Shown: positions 53,899 through 63,303, counted from the first letter of the stretch. The stretch is DNA of 64,000 bases from Mycolicibacterium hodleri (GCF_006439015.1 NZ_RCZG01000005.1:248001-312000); one strand, 5' to 3'. Translations and numbers: made by a program. The notes: generated by a model not told the origin, from the sequence alone.

Positions 53899-55170
53899 CT
53901 ACTCGCCCGGGTTGCTCGGTGCCGCACGCGGAGCCAACCGCACCAACTGGGTGACGTGGTTGGGGGTCAGCTCCTCGAGGCAGGTGACGCCGAGCAGGCG
54001 CATCGTGCGCTCGACCTGGTCCGACAGGATCTCGATGGCCCGGTCGACGCCCGCCTCTCCGCCCGCCATCAGTCCGTACAGGTAGGCCCGGCCGATCAAC
54101 GTGAACCGCGCCCCCATGGCCACGGCGGCGACGATGTCGGCGCCGGACATTATGCCGGTGTCGAGCATGACCTCGACGTCCCTGCCGACCTCGGCGACCG
54201 CCGCGGGCAGCAGGTGAAACGGAATCGGGGCCCGATCAAGTTGGCGTCCGCCGTGATTGGACAGGATGATGCCGTCGACGCCAAGGTCCGTGACCGCGCG
54301 CGCATCGGCGACCGTCTGGATACCCTTCACCACGAACTTGCCCGGCCACTGCGACTTGATCCAGGCCAGGTCGTCGAACGTCACCGTGGGATCGAACATG
54401 GTGTCCAGCAGTTCGGCGACCGTGCCCGACCAACGGTCCAGCGATGCGAACGCCAGCGGCTCGGTGGTCAGGAAGTCGATCCACCACTGCGGTCGTGGCA
54501 GCGCGTTGGCGACGGTGCGCAGCGTGAGGGCGGGCGGGATCGACATGCCGTTGCGCTTGTCCCGCAGCCGGGCACCTGCGACGGGTACGTCGACGGTCAC
54601 CAGGAGGGTGTCGTACCCTGCCGCCACCGCGCGCTCGACGAGCGCCATCGACCGGTCCCTGTCCTTCCACATGTAGAGCTGGAACCAGTTGCGGCCCAGA
54701 GGGTTCGCTGCCTTGACATCCTCGATCGCGGTCGTGCCCATCGTGGATAGCGAAAACGGGATGCCGGCCTTCGCCGCGGCGTGCGCCCCCGCGATCTCAC
54801 CCTCGGTGTGCATCATGCGGGTGAACCCGGTGGGCGCGATGCCGAACGGCATGCCCACCGGCGCGCCGAGGACGTCCCACCCGGTGCTCAACTTCGATAC
54901 GTCCCGAAGAATCGCCGGATGAAACTCGATGTCGGAGAACGCCTGCCGCGCCCGCGCGATGGACAGCTCCGCCTCCGCGGAGCCGTCGGTGTAGTCGAAC
55001 GCCGCCCGCGGGGTCCGGCGCTTGGCGATTCGGCGCAGGTCTTCGATCGTCAGGGCCTTGTCCAGCCTGCGCTTGGTTGCGTCGAACTCCGGTCTCTTGA
55101 ACTGCATGAGAGGCGCCAGATCGTGCCTATTCGGAATCCGTCTCTTCATCTTTCGGTTCATTGATGTCAT
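53899..55170 (-). CDS. lldD2: FMN-dependent L-lactate dehydrogenase (LldD2-like)
   Basis: This is a 423-residue alpha-hydroxy-acid-oxidising flavoprotein. [40 protein letters not shown], the FMN/lactate-binding [25 protein letters not shown] and the catalytic [12 protein letters not shown] (His/Arg) are all present. As remembered, it tracks M. tuberculosis LldD2 (Rv1872c) nearly throughout. It oxidises L-lactate to pyruvate at the membrane. In this operon it completes L-rhamnose breakdown by consuming L-lactate from lactaldehyde. Start 55170 overlaps the rhaB stop (ATGA); the ATG at 55161 has better spacing to GGAAGGG. Confidence 0.9.
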   Translation of the reverse strand: MTSMNRKMKRRIPNRHDLAPLMQFKRPEFDATKRRLDKALTIEDLRRIAKRRTPRAAFDYTDGSAEAELSIARARQAFSDIEFHPAILRDVSKLSTGWDVLGAPVGMPFGIAPTGFTRMMHTEGEIAGAHAAAKAGIPFSLSTMGTTAIEDVKAANPLGRNWFQLYMWKDRDRSMALVERAVAAGYDTLLVTVDVPVAGARLRDKRNGMSIPPALTLRTVANALPRPQWWIDFLTTEPLAFASLDRWSGTVAELLDTMFDPTVTFDDLAWIKSQWPGKFVVKGIQTVADARAVTDLGVDGIILSNHGGRQLDRAPIPFHLLPAAVAEVGRDVEVMLDTGIMSGADIVAAVAMGARFTLIGRAYLYGLMAGGEAGVDRAIEILSDQVERTMRLLGVTCLEELTPNHVTQLVRLAPRAAPSNPGE

Positions 55171-56615
55171 ACCCTTCCGGCTGAAGCCCGTTGCGGTTCG
55201 AAACGCGTCGTGGGCAACGTGGTGGCCATGCTGCCACGCAGATCCTCGAGATCCCCATGCAACAAGCCGTGTGCGCGAGCCTGTACCAGAACGTTGCCGA
55301 TCGCGGTCGCTTCCACGGGACCCGCGACCACCGGTCTGTCGACGCGATCGGCGACCAGCTGGCAGAGAAGACGGTTTCGGGCGCCGCCGCCGACCAGATG
55401 AACCGTCTCGACCGGGACGCCGGAAAGCGCGGCGGACTGCTCGACGCCGCGGGCGAACCCGGCGGCGAGGCTTTCGACGATCGCGCGGGTCATGCCCGCC
55501 TGCGTCGTCGGTGGCGGCAGACCGCGTTCGCCGTACCAGCCGGCGATGCGCGCTGGCATGTCGCCCGGCTCGACGAACCGGGGGTCGTCGGAGTCGAACA
55601 CCTCCGAGGGTGCCGGGCAGGCGGCGGCCTGTTCCAGCAGATGGGGAAGATCGATGCGGGAACCGTCGCGCTCCCAGTGCCGCACGGTCTCGCTGAGCAG
55701 CCACAGCCCCATCACGTTGCGTAGGAAGCGGATACGGCCGTCGGCTCCCACCTCGTTGGTGAAGTTGGCGGCGCGGGCGTCCGCCGTGACGACCGGATCG
55801 GTCAGCTCTACGCCCACCAACGCCCAGGTGCCGCAGGAGATGTAGGCGCCGGACTCCGAGCTCATCGGGATCGCGACGACCGCCGACGCGGTGTCGTGCG
55901 ACGCGACGGTCATGACCCGTTGGCCGGCGTCCAAGCCGGTCCGGTCGGCCACGTCCGGAAGCAGCAAACCCAGTGCGGTGCCGGGTTCGATCAGTGCCGG
56001 GAACAGGTCACCGGGGAGGCCGAGTATCGACTCCAACTCGTCGTCCCACCGACCGTCGATGCCGAGCAACCCCGTCGTCGATGCATTGGTCCGCTCGGTC
56101 GCCAGGACACCGGTGAGCCAGTAGCCGATGAGGTCCGGAACCAGCAGGGCGGCGTCCGCGCAGTCGAGCAGGCCGTCGAGTCGGTCAGCCACCAGTTGGA
56201 ACATGGTGTTGAACGCCAGGAACTGCAATCCGTTTCGGGCGAAGATCTGGTCCTGCGGCAGGATGGCGTGCACAGTGTTGGCGCCGAGCGCGCACCGGGC
56301 ATCGCGATAGTTGTACGGCAGTCCCAGCAGCCTCCCGTCGCGCAGCAGCCCGTAGTCGACGGCCCAGGAGTCCACGCCGATGCTCGTCAGTTCGGGCGCT
56401 GCGCGTCCAGCCTCTGCCAATCCCGCGCAGACCCCAGCGAACAGTCCGGGCAGATCCCAGTGCATCGCGGTCCGCTGACCGTTCCATAGGTACACCGGCT
56501 CGTTGGGGAACCGGTTCAGCTGGCGCATCTCCAGTGACCCCGGGCCCACCTCGGCGAGCATGACCCGCCCGCTGGTGGCGCCGAGGTCGACCGCGACGAA
56601 CGTGGCGGTGTTCAT
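55167..56615 (-). CDS. rhaB: Rhamnulokinase
   Basis: This is a 482-residue FGGY-family kinase of the rhamnulokinase type. Key segments are [18 protein letters not shown] (phosphate 1), [37 protein letters not shown] (rhamnulokinase-specific GTWsLvG motif) and [19 protein letters not shown] (adenosine). It phosphorylates L-rhamnulose at C1. Size and motifs are standard. The ATG at 56615 is reached from the aldolase gene through three tandem 32-bp repeats. Its stop overlaps the lldD start. Confidence 0.93.
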   Translation of the reverse strand: MNTATFVAVDLGATSGRVMLAEVGPGSLEMRQLNRFPNEPVYLWNGQRTAMHWDLPGLFAGVCAGLAEAGRAAPELTSIGVDSWAVDYGLLRDGRLLGLPYNYRDARCALGANTVHAILPQDQIFARNGLQFLAFNTMFQLVADRLDGLLDCADAALLVPDLIGYWLTGVLATERTNASTTGLLGIDGRWDDELESILGLPGDLFPALIEPGTALGLLLPDVADRTGLDAGQRVMTVASHDTASAVVAIPMSSESGAYISCGTWALVGVELTDPVVTADARAANFTNEVGADGRIRFLRNVMGLWLLSETVRHWERDGSRIDLPHLLEQAAACPAPSEVFDSDDPRFVEPGDMPARIAGWYGERGLPPPTTQAGMTRAIVESLAAGFARGVEQSAALSGVPVETVHLVGGGARNRLLCQLVADRVDRPVVAGPVEATAIGNVLVQARAHGLLHGDLEDLRGSMATTLPTTRFEPQRASAGRV

Positions 56616-56711
56616 CGGGTCACTCGGCTCTTCGCGCAGGCGCTCATCGCGTCACTCGGCTCTTCGCGCAGGCGCTCATCGCGTCACTCGGCTCTTCGCG
56701 CAGGCGCTCAT
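56612..56711 (-). other. Chain of three overlapping 11-codon mini-ORFs linking two rhamnose genes
   Basis: On the minus strand, three identical short frames (encoding [11 protein letters not shown], then stop) run 56711-56676, 56679-56644 and 56647-56612. The first ATG overlaps the stop of the aldolase gene, each following ATG overlaps the previous TGA (ATGA), and the last TGA overlaps the rhaB ATG. A ribosome leaving the aldolase could thus pass by repeated termination-reinitiation to rhaB. The peptides themselves are probably irrelevant. Confidence 0.7.
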
Positions 56712-56714
56712 CGC
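56619..56714. repeat. Three perfect 32-bp tandem repeats between aldolase and rhaB
   Basis: A unit beginning GTCACTCGGCTCTTCGCGCA is present three times without change (56619-56650, 56651-56682, 56683-56714). The aldolase stop lies in the third copy and the rhaB ATG is four bases beyond the first. A 32-base period is out of frame, yet every copy keeps an ATGA stop/start. Confidence 0.95.
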
Positions 56715-58753
56715 AGGAAGGCGGCGGCCACGCCGGCGTCCACCGGTATGTGCAACCCGGTGGTATGCGAGAAGTCCGACGTGCACAGCGCGAACGCCGC
56801 ATTCGCGATGTTCTCGGGCAGCACTTCGCGTTTCAGCAGAGTGCGCTGCGCGTAGTAGGCGCCGAGCTCCTCCTCCGGCACACCGTAGACCGCTGCCCGC
56901 TTGGCGCCCCAGCCGCCCGCGAAGATGCCGGAGCCGCGGACGACTCCGTCGGGATTGATGCCGTTGACCTTGATGCCGTGCTCACCGAGTTCGGCGGCCA
57001 GCAGCCGTACCTGGTGCGCCTGGTCGGCCTTCGTCGCCGAGTAGGCAATGTTGTTGGGACCGGCGAAGACGGAGTTCTTCGACGAGATGTAGATGATGTC
57101 GCCGCCGAGTTTCTGATCGATGAGCGCCCGTGCCGCGGCCTTCGACACCAGGAACGAGCCTCGCGCCATCACGTTGTGCTGCAGGTCCCAGTCCTCAGCG
57201 GTGGTCTCCAGCAGCGACTTCGACAGCGAGAGCCCGGCATTGTTGACCACGATGTCGATCCCGCCGAAGGCGAGCACGGTGGCGTCGATCGCCGCCTGCA
57301 CGGCCGTCTCGTCGGTGACGTCGGCGGCGATCCCGATCGCCACGTCGGCGTTACCAATCTCTTCTGCTGTGGCAGCAGCCTTCTCGGCGTCGAGGTCGGC
57401 GATGACGACGCACGCACCCTCGGTGGCGAGCCGCTCGGCGATGGCCTTGCCGATACCGGAGGCGGCGCCCGTGACCAGTGCGATCCGAGTTGCCAGCGGC
57501 TTCGGCTTGGGCATCCGCGCCAGCTTCGCCTCCTCGAGCGCCCAGTACTCGATGCGGAACTTCTCCGCCTCGTCGATCGGGGCGTAGGTGGAGATGGCCT
57601 CGGCGCCACGCATGACGTTGATGGCGTTGAGGTAGAACTCGCCCGCCACGCGAGCGGTCTGCTTGTCCTTGCCGTAGCTGAACATTCCGACGCCGGGGAT
57701 CAACACGATCGCGGGATCGGCACCGCGCAGCGCCGGGCTATCGGCGGCGGCGTAGCGGTCGTAGTACGCCTGGTAGTCGGCGCGGTAGGCCTCGTGCAAC
57801 TCGGCCAACCTGGCCCGACAGTCCTCGAGCGAGGCATCGGCGGGCAGGTCGAGCACCATCGGCTTGACCTTGGTGCGCAGGAAGTGGTCCGGGCAGCTGG
57901 TGCCCAGAGCGGCGAGCCGCGGATGTTCACTGCTGGCCAGGAAGTCGAGGACCCGGGAATCGTCGGTGAAATGGCCGACCTGCGGCTTGTCGGCCGACGC
58001 CAGGCCACGGATGAACGGCGCGAGTTCGGCGGCCTTGGTGCGACGCTGCTCGTCTGGCAACGCGCCGTAGCCGTCCAGTGGCGCACCGAACGGCTGGGGT
58101 CTGCCGTTGGCGTCGATGTAGCGCTGGACGGTGTCGATGATCTCCAGCGAGTACGCCTCGGCCTCGGCGGAGGTGTCGCCCCATGCGGTGATGCCGTGAC
58201 CGCCCAGGATGGTCCCGATGGCCTGCGGATTGCGCTTCTTGATCTCCGCGATGTCGAGGCCTAGCTGGAAACCGGGTCTGCGCCAGGGAATCCACACCAC
58301 GCGATCGCCGAAGATCTGCTTGGTCAAAGCCTCGCCCTCGGCCGCAGTCGCGAGCGCGATCCCCGAGTCTGGGTGTAGGTGGTCGACATGGGCTGTATCC
58401 ACGAGGCCGTGCATCGCCGTGTCGATCGATGGGGCTGCGCCACCGCGGCCGTGCAGGCAGTAGTCGAAGGCCGCGACCATCTCGTCCTCGCGTTCGACGC
58501 CGGGGTAGACGTCGACCAGCGCCCGCATCCGATCCAGCCGCAGCACCGCCAGACCGTTCTCCTTGAGGGTGCCAAGGTCTCCCCCGGATCCCTTGACCCA
58601 CAACAGGTCCACCGGTGATCCGGTCACGGGGTCGACGTCGGAACCCTTGGCCGAGGTGTTGCCGCCCGCGTAGTTGGTGTTCTTCGAGTCTGAGCCGAGG
58701 CGGTTCGACCTGGCGATGAGTTCTGCGACGGTGGAATTGGTCATACCGTTCAT
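56708..58753 (-). CDS. rhaEW: Bifunctional rhamnulose-1-phosphate aldolase / lactaldehyde dehydrogenase (RhaEW-like)
   Basis: This is a 681-residue two-domain enzyme. Residues 1-400 are a class II (zinc) aldolase/adducin-fold domain: NTNYAGGNTSAKG, LLWVKGSGGDLGTLKENGLA and the zinc-binding HVDHLHPDSGIAL with a later GGHGITAWGD. Residues 420-681 are an SDR domain: IALVTGAASGIGKAIAERL, IDIVVNNAGLSLSK and IAYSATKADQAHQ (Tyr/Lys). The first cuts L-rhamnulose 1-phosphate to DHAP and L-lactaldehyde; the second is expected to oxidise the aldehyde to L-lactate, consistent with lldD in the operon. The start at 58753 overlaps the rhaI stop (ATGA); 58744 is an alternative. Confidence 0.9.
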   Translation of the reverse strand: MNGMTNSTVAELIARSNRLGSDSKNTNYAGGNTSAKGSDVDPVTGSPVDLLWVKGSGGDLGTLKENGLAVLRLDRMRALVDVYPGVEREDEMVAAFDYCLHGRGGAAPSIDTAMHGLVDTAHVDHLHPDSGIALATAAEGEALTKQIFGDRVVWIPWRRPGFQLGLDIAEIKKRNPQAIGTILGGHGITAWGDTSAEAEAYSLEIIDTVQRYIDANGRPQPFGAPLDGYGALPDEQRRTKAAELAPFIRGLASADKPQVGHFTDDSRVLDFLASSEHPRLAALGTSCPDHFLRTKVKPMVLDLPADASLEDCRARLAELHEAYRADYQAYYDRYAAADSPALRGADPAIVLIPGVGMFSYGKDKQTARVAGEFYLNAINVMRGAEAISTYAPIDEAEKFRIEYWALEEAKLARMPKPKPLATRIALVTGAASGIGKAIAERLATEGACVVIADLDAEKAAATAEEIGNADVAIGIAADVTDETAVQAAIDATVLAFGGIDIVVNNAGLSLSKSLLETTAEDWDLQHNVMARGSFLVSKAAARALIDQKLGGDIIYISSKNSVFAGPNNIAYSATKADQAHQVRLLAAELGEHGIKVNGINPDGVVRGSGIFAGGWGAKRAAVYGVPEEELGAYYAQRTLLKREVLPENIANAAFALCTSDFSHTTGLHIPVDAGVAAAFLR

Positions 58754-59901
58754 GCTCCCCACGAGGATTGGATTCCGCCGATTCGTGCGGCGTTGACGGT
58801 GTCCTGATAGCCCGATTCGGCGAAGGCGCGCATCGGGTGCGCCGGCATGCCGCGGTCGGTTCGCCACTGCGCCATGGTCGGTCGGACGTCGGTGTAGAAG
58901 GCATCCATGAAGATCTCGTTGGCGCCCAACACGTCGCCGGCCTCCTGTGCGGCGGCGAGTTCATCGGTGTTGACGAGCAATGCCCGCGCGGTCATCTCGG
59001 CGACATTGAGCACCGAACGGATCTGGCCGGGGATCTTGGCCTCAACGTTGTGGCACTGGTCGAGCATCAACGCCAGATCCGATCTCGATTCGAGTCCGCC
59101 TCCGCGAATCACCTCGAACATGATCCGGAACAGCTGGAACGGGTCGGCCGCACCCACGATGAGGTCGTCGTCGGCGTAGAAGCGCGAGTTGAAGTCGAAT
59201 GAGCCCAGCTTCTGCAGCCGCAACAGCTGGGCGACGATGAACTCGATGTTGGTGCCCGGCGCGTGGTGACCGGTGTCGAGGCAGACCTTCGCGCGCTCGC
59301 CCAGGGCGGAGACCTGCGCGTAGGAGGTGCCCCAGTCCGGTACGTCCGTCATGTACATGGCGGGCTCGAAGAACTTGTACTCCAGGACCATTCGCTGATC
59401 CGGCCCGATGTGCTGGTAGATGGTCGCCAGCGACTCGGCCAATCGGTCCTGCCTGCCGCGGATGTCGCCCTGGCCGGGATAGTTGGTGCCATCGGCCAGC
59501 CAGATCTTGAGATCCTGCGATCTCGTCTGGTCCATGATCTCGATGCACGCCAGATGATGATCGATCGCCTTCTGCCGCACCATCTTGTCGATGTGCGTAA
59601 GACTGCCGAACTTGTAATCGTCATCCTGGAACGTGTTGGAGTTGATGGTGCCCAACACGACGCCGTGCTCGGCCGCGAAGTTGCCGAGGGCGGCGTAGTC
59701 GTCGACTCGGTCCCACGGGATGTGCAACGCCACGGACGGGGCCATCCCGGTGAACCGGTGCACCGTGGCGGCGTCGGCGATCTTCTCCTGAACTGTTCGC
59801 GGCGTGCCCGGGGTGCTGAACACCTTGAACCGTGTCCCTGAATTTCCGAACGCCCACGAGGGCAGTTCGATGGCCAGGTTGTCCAGCAGGTTGTTGTCCA
59901 T
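58750..59901 (-). CDS. rhaI: L-rhamnose isomerase (RhaI, Gram-positive type)
   Basis: This is a 383-residue xylose-isomerase-like TIM-barrel enzyme beginning MDNNLLDNLAIELPSWAFGN. Metal and substrate ligands can be placed in LEYKFFEPAMY (Glu), VCLDTGHHAPGTNIEFI (Asp/His) and LGSFDFNSRFYADDDLIVGA (Asp residues). Length and pattern fit the RhaI_grampos group rather than E. coli RhaA. It converts L-rhamnose to L-rhamnulose. The ATG overlaps the stop of the transporter gene, and its own stop overlaps the aldolase start. Confidence 0.92.
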   Translation of the reverse strand: MDNNLLDNLAIELPSWAFGNSGTRFKVFSTPGTPRTVQEKIADAATVHRFTGMAPSVALHIPWDRVDDYAALGNFAAEHGVVLGTINSNTFQDDDYKFGSLTHIDKMVRQKAIDHHLACIEIMDQTRSQDLKIWLADGTNYPGQGDIRGRQDRLAESLATIYQHIGPDQRMVLEYKFFEPAMYMTDVPDWGTSYAQVSALGERAKVCLDTGHHAPGTNIEFIVAQLLRLQKLGSFDFNSRFYADDDLIVGAADPFQLFRIMFEVIRGGGLESRSDLALMLDQCHNVEAKIPGQIRSVLNVAEMTARALLVNTDELAAAQEAGDVLGANEIFMDAFYTDVRPTMAQWRTDRGMPAHPMRAFAESGYQDTVNAARIGGIQSSWGA

Positions 59902-61226
59902 CAGACTGCCACCTCCGTCGCGGCCGGGCTCTCCACCCTGCCATAGCGCTCGACTTCGATCTGCTGCAACGTCTTTCCTCGGGTTTCCGGCGCCCACACG
60001 GCACCGATGATCAGCGCCACGGTTAGGAGGCCGATGAGCAGCAACCCGACTCCGGTCAGGCCGATTGCGACGAGCAGCGTCGGGAAGAAGTAGCTGAGCA
60101 GGCCGGTGAAGCTGCGCACCACACAGAACATCACGCCCTGGGCGCTGGCACGGTACGGGGTGGCGAACAGCTCGCTGGCCCAAAGGCTGTAAAACGCCTG
60201 GGCGCCGATACCCGCCGAGACGCCCCAGAGGACGGCGAACGCCAGCATGGTCGGCACGCCGCCATCGGTGAACGCCACCAGCACGATCCAGCCGACGATG
60301 CCAAGTGCGGCACCGATGACGTAGAGCAGGCGCTGCGACATCTTGTCGCCGTAACGCATGAAGCCGAAATAGGTCGCGGCCACGGTGCAGCCCCAGACCA
60401 GGACCTGCAGCATGTTCTGCGCGACGGGGCTGTGCAGGCCAGCAGTGTCATAGACCCGGGGCATGAAGATGCCTGCCTGGCCGGCAACGGTGTTCCAGAA
60501 CAGGTAGATGCCACCGAGGAATAGCAGCGCGCTGATGTTGACCTTGCGAGAGAAGAGCCCGCGCAGTCCGCGTGCGCCGAGCGGACCCGTGGTCGTCTCG
60601 ACTTTGGCTTTTTCCTTGACTTCTTCCTTGTCGTCAGCCCAGATCTTCGACTCGGCCAACCCCTGGCGCACCCACCAGACCACGGCGGCGACGACGAACA
60701 GATGGAGGAAGATCAGCCGCGAACCGAGAAGGCCCAACGGCGCCAGCGCGGCCGCAAGGGCGAACCCGATCAGCGGGCCGACGGACCAGGCCAGCTGGGC
60801 GGTCCCGACGTGCTTGGCGCGGCCATCCGACGGCGCCTGTTCGGCGATGTAAGTCCACGAGGCGGGAACGCCCGCGCCGACGGCGATTCCGGTGATGATG
60901 AAGGCGACCAGGAGCATCGTGTAGTTGACGGCGAACGCAGCGAGCAGCACGCCGGCCATGTAGACCAGAAGGTCGTAGGTGTAGATCGCCTTGCGGCCGA
61001 AGCGGTCGCACAGCGGGCCGCCGAGGATGGCGCCGATGGCGGCGCCGAACGCGTTGGCGCTCAACGCGGCGAGCAATCCGACGGCGAAGTTGCTGATGCC
61101 GAATTCCGACTGCCAGAAGGCCAGGCTGGTGGCGATCGCGATGATCGATCCGGCCTCGATGTAGTTGGACATGGCGACCGCGATGGTCGCCCTCCAGCCG
61201 GTCGTCGTGCGCGCTCCGATTTTCAT
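59901..61226 (-). CDS. MFS sugar transporter, probable L-rhamnose importer
   Basis: This is a 441-residue major-facilitator protein with 12 hydrophobic segments and a charged central loop (KIWADDKEEVKEKAKVETTT). GGPLCDRFGRKAIYTYDLLV is motif A, and PETRGKTLQQIEVERYG at the C-terminus is the sugar-porter PETKG motif. Position between the mutarotase and isomerase genes makes L-rhamnose the likely substrate. It is 29 bases downstream of rhaM and overlaps rhaI by one codon's worth of bases. Confidence 0.88.
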   Translation of the reverse strand: MKIGARTTTGWRATIAVAMSNYIEAGSIIAIATSLAFWQSEFGISNFAVGLLAALSANAFGAAIGAILGGPLCDRFGRKAIYTYDLLVYMAGVLLAAFAVNYTMLLVAFIITGIAVGAGVPASWTYIAEQAPSDGRAKHVGTAQLAWSVGPLIGFALAAALAPLGLLGSRLIFLHLFVVAAVVWWVRQGLAESKIWADDKEEVKEKAKVETTTGPLGARGLRGLFSRKVNISALLFLGGIYLFWNTVAGQAGIFMPRVYDTAGLHSPVAQNMLQVLVWGCTVAATYFGFMRYGDKMSQRLLYVIGAALGIVGWIVLVAFTDGGVPTMLAFAVLWGVSAGIGAQAFYSLWASELFATPYRASAQGVMFCVVRSFTGLLSYFFPTLLVAIGLTGVGLLLIGLLTVALIIGAVWAPETRGKTLQQIEVERYGRVESPAATEVAV

Positions 61227-61255
61227 GGTCGTCCTTACAGTGTGCGTCGAAGTGG

Positions 61256-61594
61256 TCAGTCGAGGTGGAAGTACTCGGTGAGTGGTGTCATTGCCTGGTC
61301 TGGCTGGACCCCGGCCGGATTCTGGAAGAAGTCGGACATGCCGGCCTGCCAGCGGGTGTTGACCTCGGTGGCGGCCATCGACGACTGCGCCGCGGCGAAG
61401 TCGTCGGTTTCGAGATAGCCGACGACGAGTCCGTCATCGGGTCGAACGAAGAGCGAGTAATTGCGCCATCCCGCCTCGCTCAGGGCGCCGAGCATCTCTG
61501 GCCACACGTGCTCGTGGCTGGCGACGTATTCGTCGACCCGGTCGGGTTTGAGCCGAAGCACGAAGCACACCCGCTCGGTCGCGGCGATCGCCAT
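61256..61594 (-). CDS. rhaM: L-rhamnose mutarotase
   Basis: This is a 112-residue dimeric alpha/beta-barrel protein: VCFVLRLKPDRVDEYVASHE (catalytic His region), VWPEMLGALSEAGWRNYSLF and RWQAGMSDFF are the RhaM/RhaU signature segments. It interconverts alpha- and beta-L-rhamnose so that the isomerase receives its preferred anomer. AGGAGG six bases upstream supports the ATG at 61594 over an earlier frame. It is the first gene of the operon, and the LacI-type operator lies 17 bases upstream. Confidence 0.9.
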   Translation of the reverse strand: MAIAATERVCFVLRLKPDRVDEYVASHEHVWPEMLGALSEAGWRNYSLFVRPDDGLVVGYLETDDFAAAQSSMAATEVNTRWQAGMSDFFQNPAGVQPDQAMTPLTEYFHLD

Positions 61595-61610
61595 CGCGAG
61601 CCTCCTAACC

Positions 61611-61626
61611 ATTGAAACGTTTCAAT
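61611..61626. promoter_or_regulatory. LacI-family operator of the rhamnose operon
   Basis: ATTGAAACGTTTCAAT is a perfect 16-base palindrome with the central CG typical of LacI/PurR-family sites. It lies immediately upstream of the rhaM ribosome site and is the expected target of the LacI-family protein encoded at the operon end. Confidence 0.8.
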
Positions 61627-61707
61627 ATGTGGTGGCGCTCACCGTAAGCATGAAATATGGCGAAGTCAACACCCGCTCCACGCACCCCCCGCGAATTCGG
61701 CACGCTC

Positions 61708-61728
61708 ACCCGCGCTCAGCGCGGGTTT
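61708..61728. terminator. Hairpin between the thiolase gene and rhaM
   Basis: ACCCGCGC and GCGCGGGT pair around TCA, followed by TTT on the plus strand. It lies 20 bases beyond the thiolase stop on the minus strand and probably stops that transcript before the rhamnose promoter. Confidence 0.45.
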
Positions 61729-61747
61729 CAACACGCAAGTCGCGCGG

Positions 61748-63220
61748 TTAGAGGAGGAAGGCGTTCCCTTCCGCATCTACTCGGACCTTGACGCCAGCGA
61801 TGTCCTCGCGGGTGCTGGCGTCGGCGGCGTCGGTGTCCGTGACGACCGCGAGTGCGCGGGTGTCCGCCGGCGTGCGGACGGCAAGGAATACCTTCTCGGC
61901 CACGCCGTCGCGGCTGACCGGAGTGGTCCACGACTCGACGGTTCCCACCCCCTCCCAGACGTCCTCGGCGACTCGGGTGGGTTCGGCATCGACGGCGGAT
62001 TGGACGTCCTCCCAACGGAATCCGCCGCTGGGCGGTTCGGTTCCGTAGACGCCGAAGCTGTGTTTGGTCAGGTAGCCGCCGTTGGCCGTGACGAGGCCAA
62101 GCGTGCCGGGGGAGGCCACGAGGTGCTCCGCCATTGTGGCGATGGAGTGCGTGACGTAGTTGTTCCAGGGCCCGCCCGCGAAGGTGAGTCCGCCCGTGAC
62201 GGTCAGTGCGCGGTCGCCGTCGAGTGACAGACCGAGCTCGCGCGCGGCCACCTGGACGGCAGACGGAAAGCACGAGTACACGTCGACGAAGTCGATGTCG
62301 TCCACGCTCTTCCCCGCCATGTCGAGGGCCCGTCCCCCGGCGACCCTGATGGCGGGCGACCGGTCGAACTCGGCACGCTCGCCGATCAGGTAGGTGTCGT
62401 GGGCGTCGGTGCCCGCATATGGGAACACCCAGCGATCAGTGGGGATTTGCAGGTGCGTCGCCTTCTCCGCCGACATCAATATCAGCGCCGCCCCCTGATC
62501 GACCATGTTGTTGGAGTTCATCAGCTTGGTGTACGGCCAGCTGATCATCCGATTGCTGGGGCTGGGCTGCGAAATCTCTTCGGCGGTAACGAGATCCCGG
62601 TTCCAGGCGTGCGGGTTGCTCTGCGCTACCTGACTGAAACCGGCCCACAACTCGCCGATCCGACCGCGGTGCTCGTCGGGCGTCTCCCCCGCCGCGATGC
62701 GCAGCGCCTGTTCGAACATCGGGTAGACGTACGAGGGCCGGTCCAGATGAATGCGCAGTTCCACCGGCCCGGCCAACGCAAACTCGTCGTCGGCGCCCTG
62801 CGGGACGGGCACGGTGTCGTCCTGCTTGGTGTAGTCGAGCTTGCCGCCCGCGGCGCGCACCTTCGTGCGGGTGCGCCACGTCTCCGCGCCGGCGATGAGC
62901 ACGGTGTCGACGCGGCCCCCCTGAATGTCGAGACAGGCCTGATTCACCAGCGACTGTGGGACATTGCCGCCGATGCTGGTGTAGCGACCCTCCGCGCCGG
63001 GTGCACCGATCCGTTCGGCAAGGAGCACGCCGGGATTGCGGTAGCGCCACGACAGCAGGTTGACGATGCGCACCGAGTCGACGGCTTCGAGCACCCGCGG
63101 ATCAGTGGCCGCTCGAGCTGCTCGTTCCATCAGGTCGACGGGTTCGACGGTGGGATCACTGTCGTGCTGATTGACCTGGCCGTAGCCGACGAGCACCGGG
63201 GTGCGGGGATCCAGGGGCAC
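61748..63220 (-). CDS. Acetyl-CoA acetyltransferase / thiolase-like protein
   Basis: This is a 490-residue thiolase-superfamily protein starting at GTG 63220 (PLDPRTPVLVGYGQVNQHD). INLLSWRYRNPG, SIGGNVPQSLVNQACLDIQ and VDTVLIAGAETWRT belong to the N-terminal core. In place of the thiolase active-site Cys the segment is PQSLVNQAC. The later GGLTFAGGPWNNYVTHSI carries the His-containing loop of SCPx-type thiolases. From memory it corresponds to M. tuberculosis Rv1867. It probably acts on CoA thioesters of lipids; canonical thiolysis is not assured. The adjacent aldehyde dehydrogenase gene precedes it on the same strand. Confidence 0.8.
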   Translation of the reverse strand: MPLDPRTPVLVGYGQVNQHDSDPTVEPVDLMERAARAATDPRVLEAVDSVRIVNLLSWRYRNPGVLLAERIGAPGAEGRYTSIGGNVPQSLVNQACLDIQGGRVDTVLIAGAETWRTRTKVRAAGGKLDYTKQDDTVPVPQGADDEFALAGPVELRIHLDRPSYVYPMFEQALRIAAGETPDEHRGRIGELWAGFSQVAQSNPHAWNRDLVTAEEISQPSPSNRMISWPYTKLMNSNNMVDQGAALILMSAEKATHLQIPTDRWVFPYAGTDAHDTYLIGERAEFDRSPAIRVAGGRALDMAGKSVDDIDFVDVYSCFPSAVQVAARELGLSLDGDRALTVTGGLTFAGGPWNNYVTHSIATMAEHLVASPGTLGLVTANGGYLTKHSFGVYGTEPPSGGFRWEDVQSAVDAEPTRVAEDVWEGVGTVESWTTPVSRDGVAEKVFLAVRTPADTRALAVVTDTDAADASTREDIAGVKVRVDAEGNAFLL

Positions 63221-63237
63221 TGTGAGCCTTTCTGCCG

Positions 63238-63303
63238 TGCGCGAGCATGCGCGTGGTGTCTGTCGTCCGCAGCGTGTCGTGGGCCAACACACACGCTCGC
63301 GCA
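63238..63303. repeat. Imperfect inverted repeat between thiolase and aldehyde dehydrogenase genes
   Basis: TGCGCGAGC at 63238 pairs with GCTCGCGCA at 63295; inside, the arms continue with several mismatches (TGCGCGTGG versus TGTGTGTTG). It resembles palindromes commonly scattered between mycobacterial genes. It may also act as a terminator or mRNA stabiliser. Confidence 0.5.

Noticed and set aside
56619..56714. CRISPR array
   Set aside because: The 32-bp repeats are directly adjacent with no spacers, and there are no cas genes; they are a tandem duplication.
56750..58264. Plus-strand open frame (504 codons) opposite the rhamnose aldolase/dehydrogenase
   Set aside because: Antisense to a gene with two complete enzyme domains; sequence is Gly/Val/Asp-rich noise typical of the complementary third-position bias.
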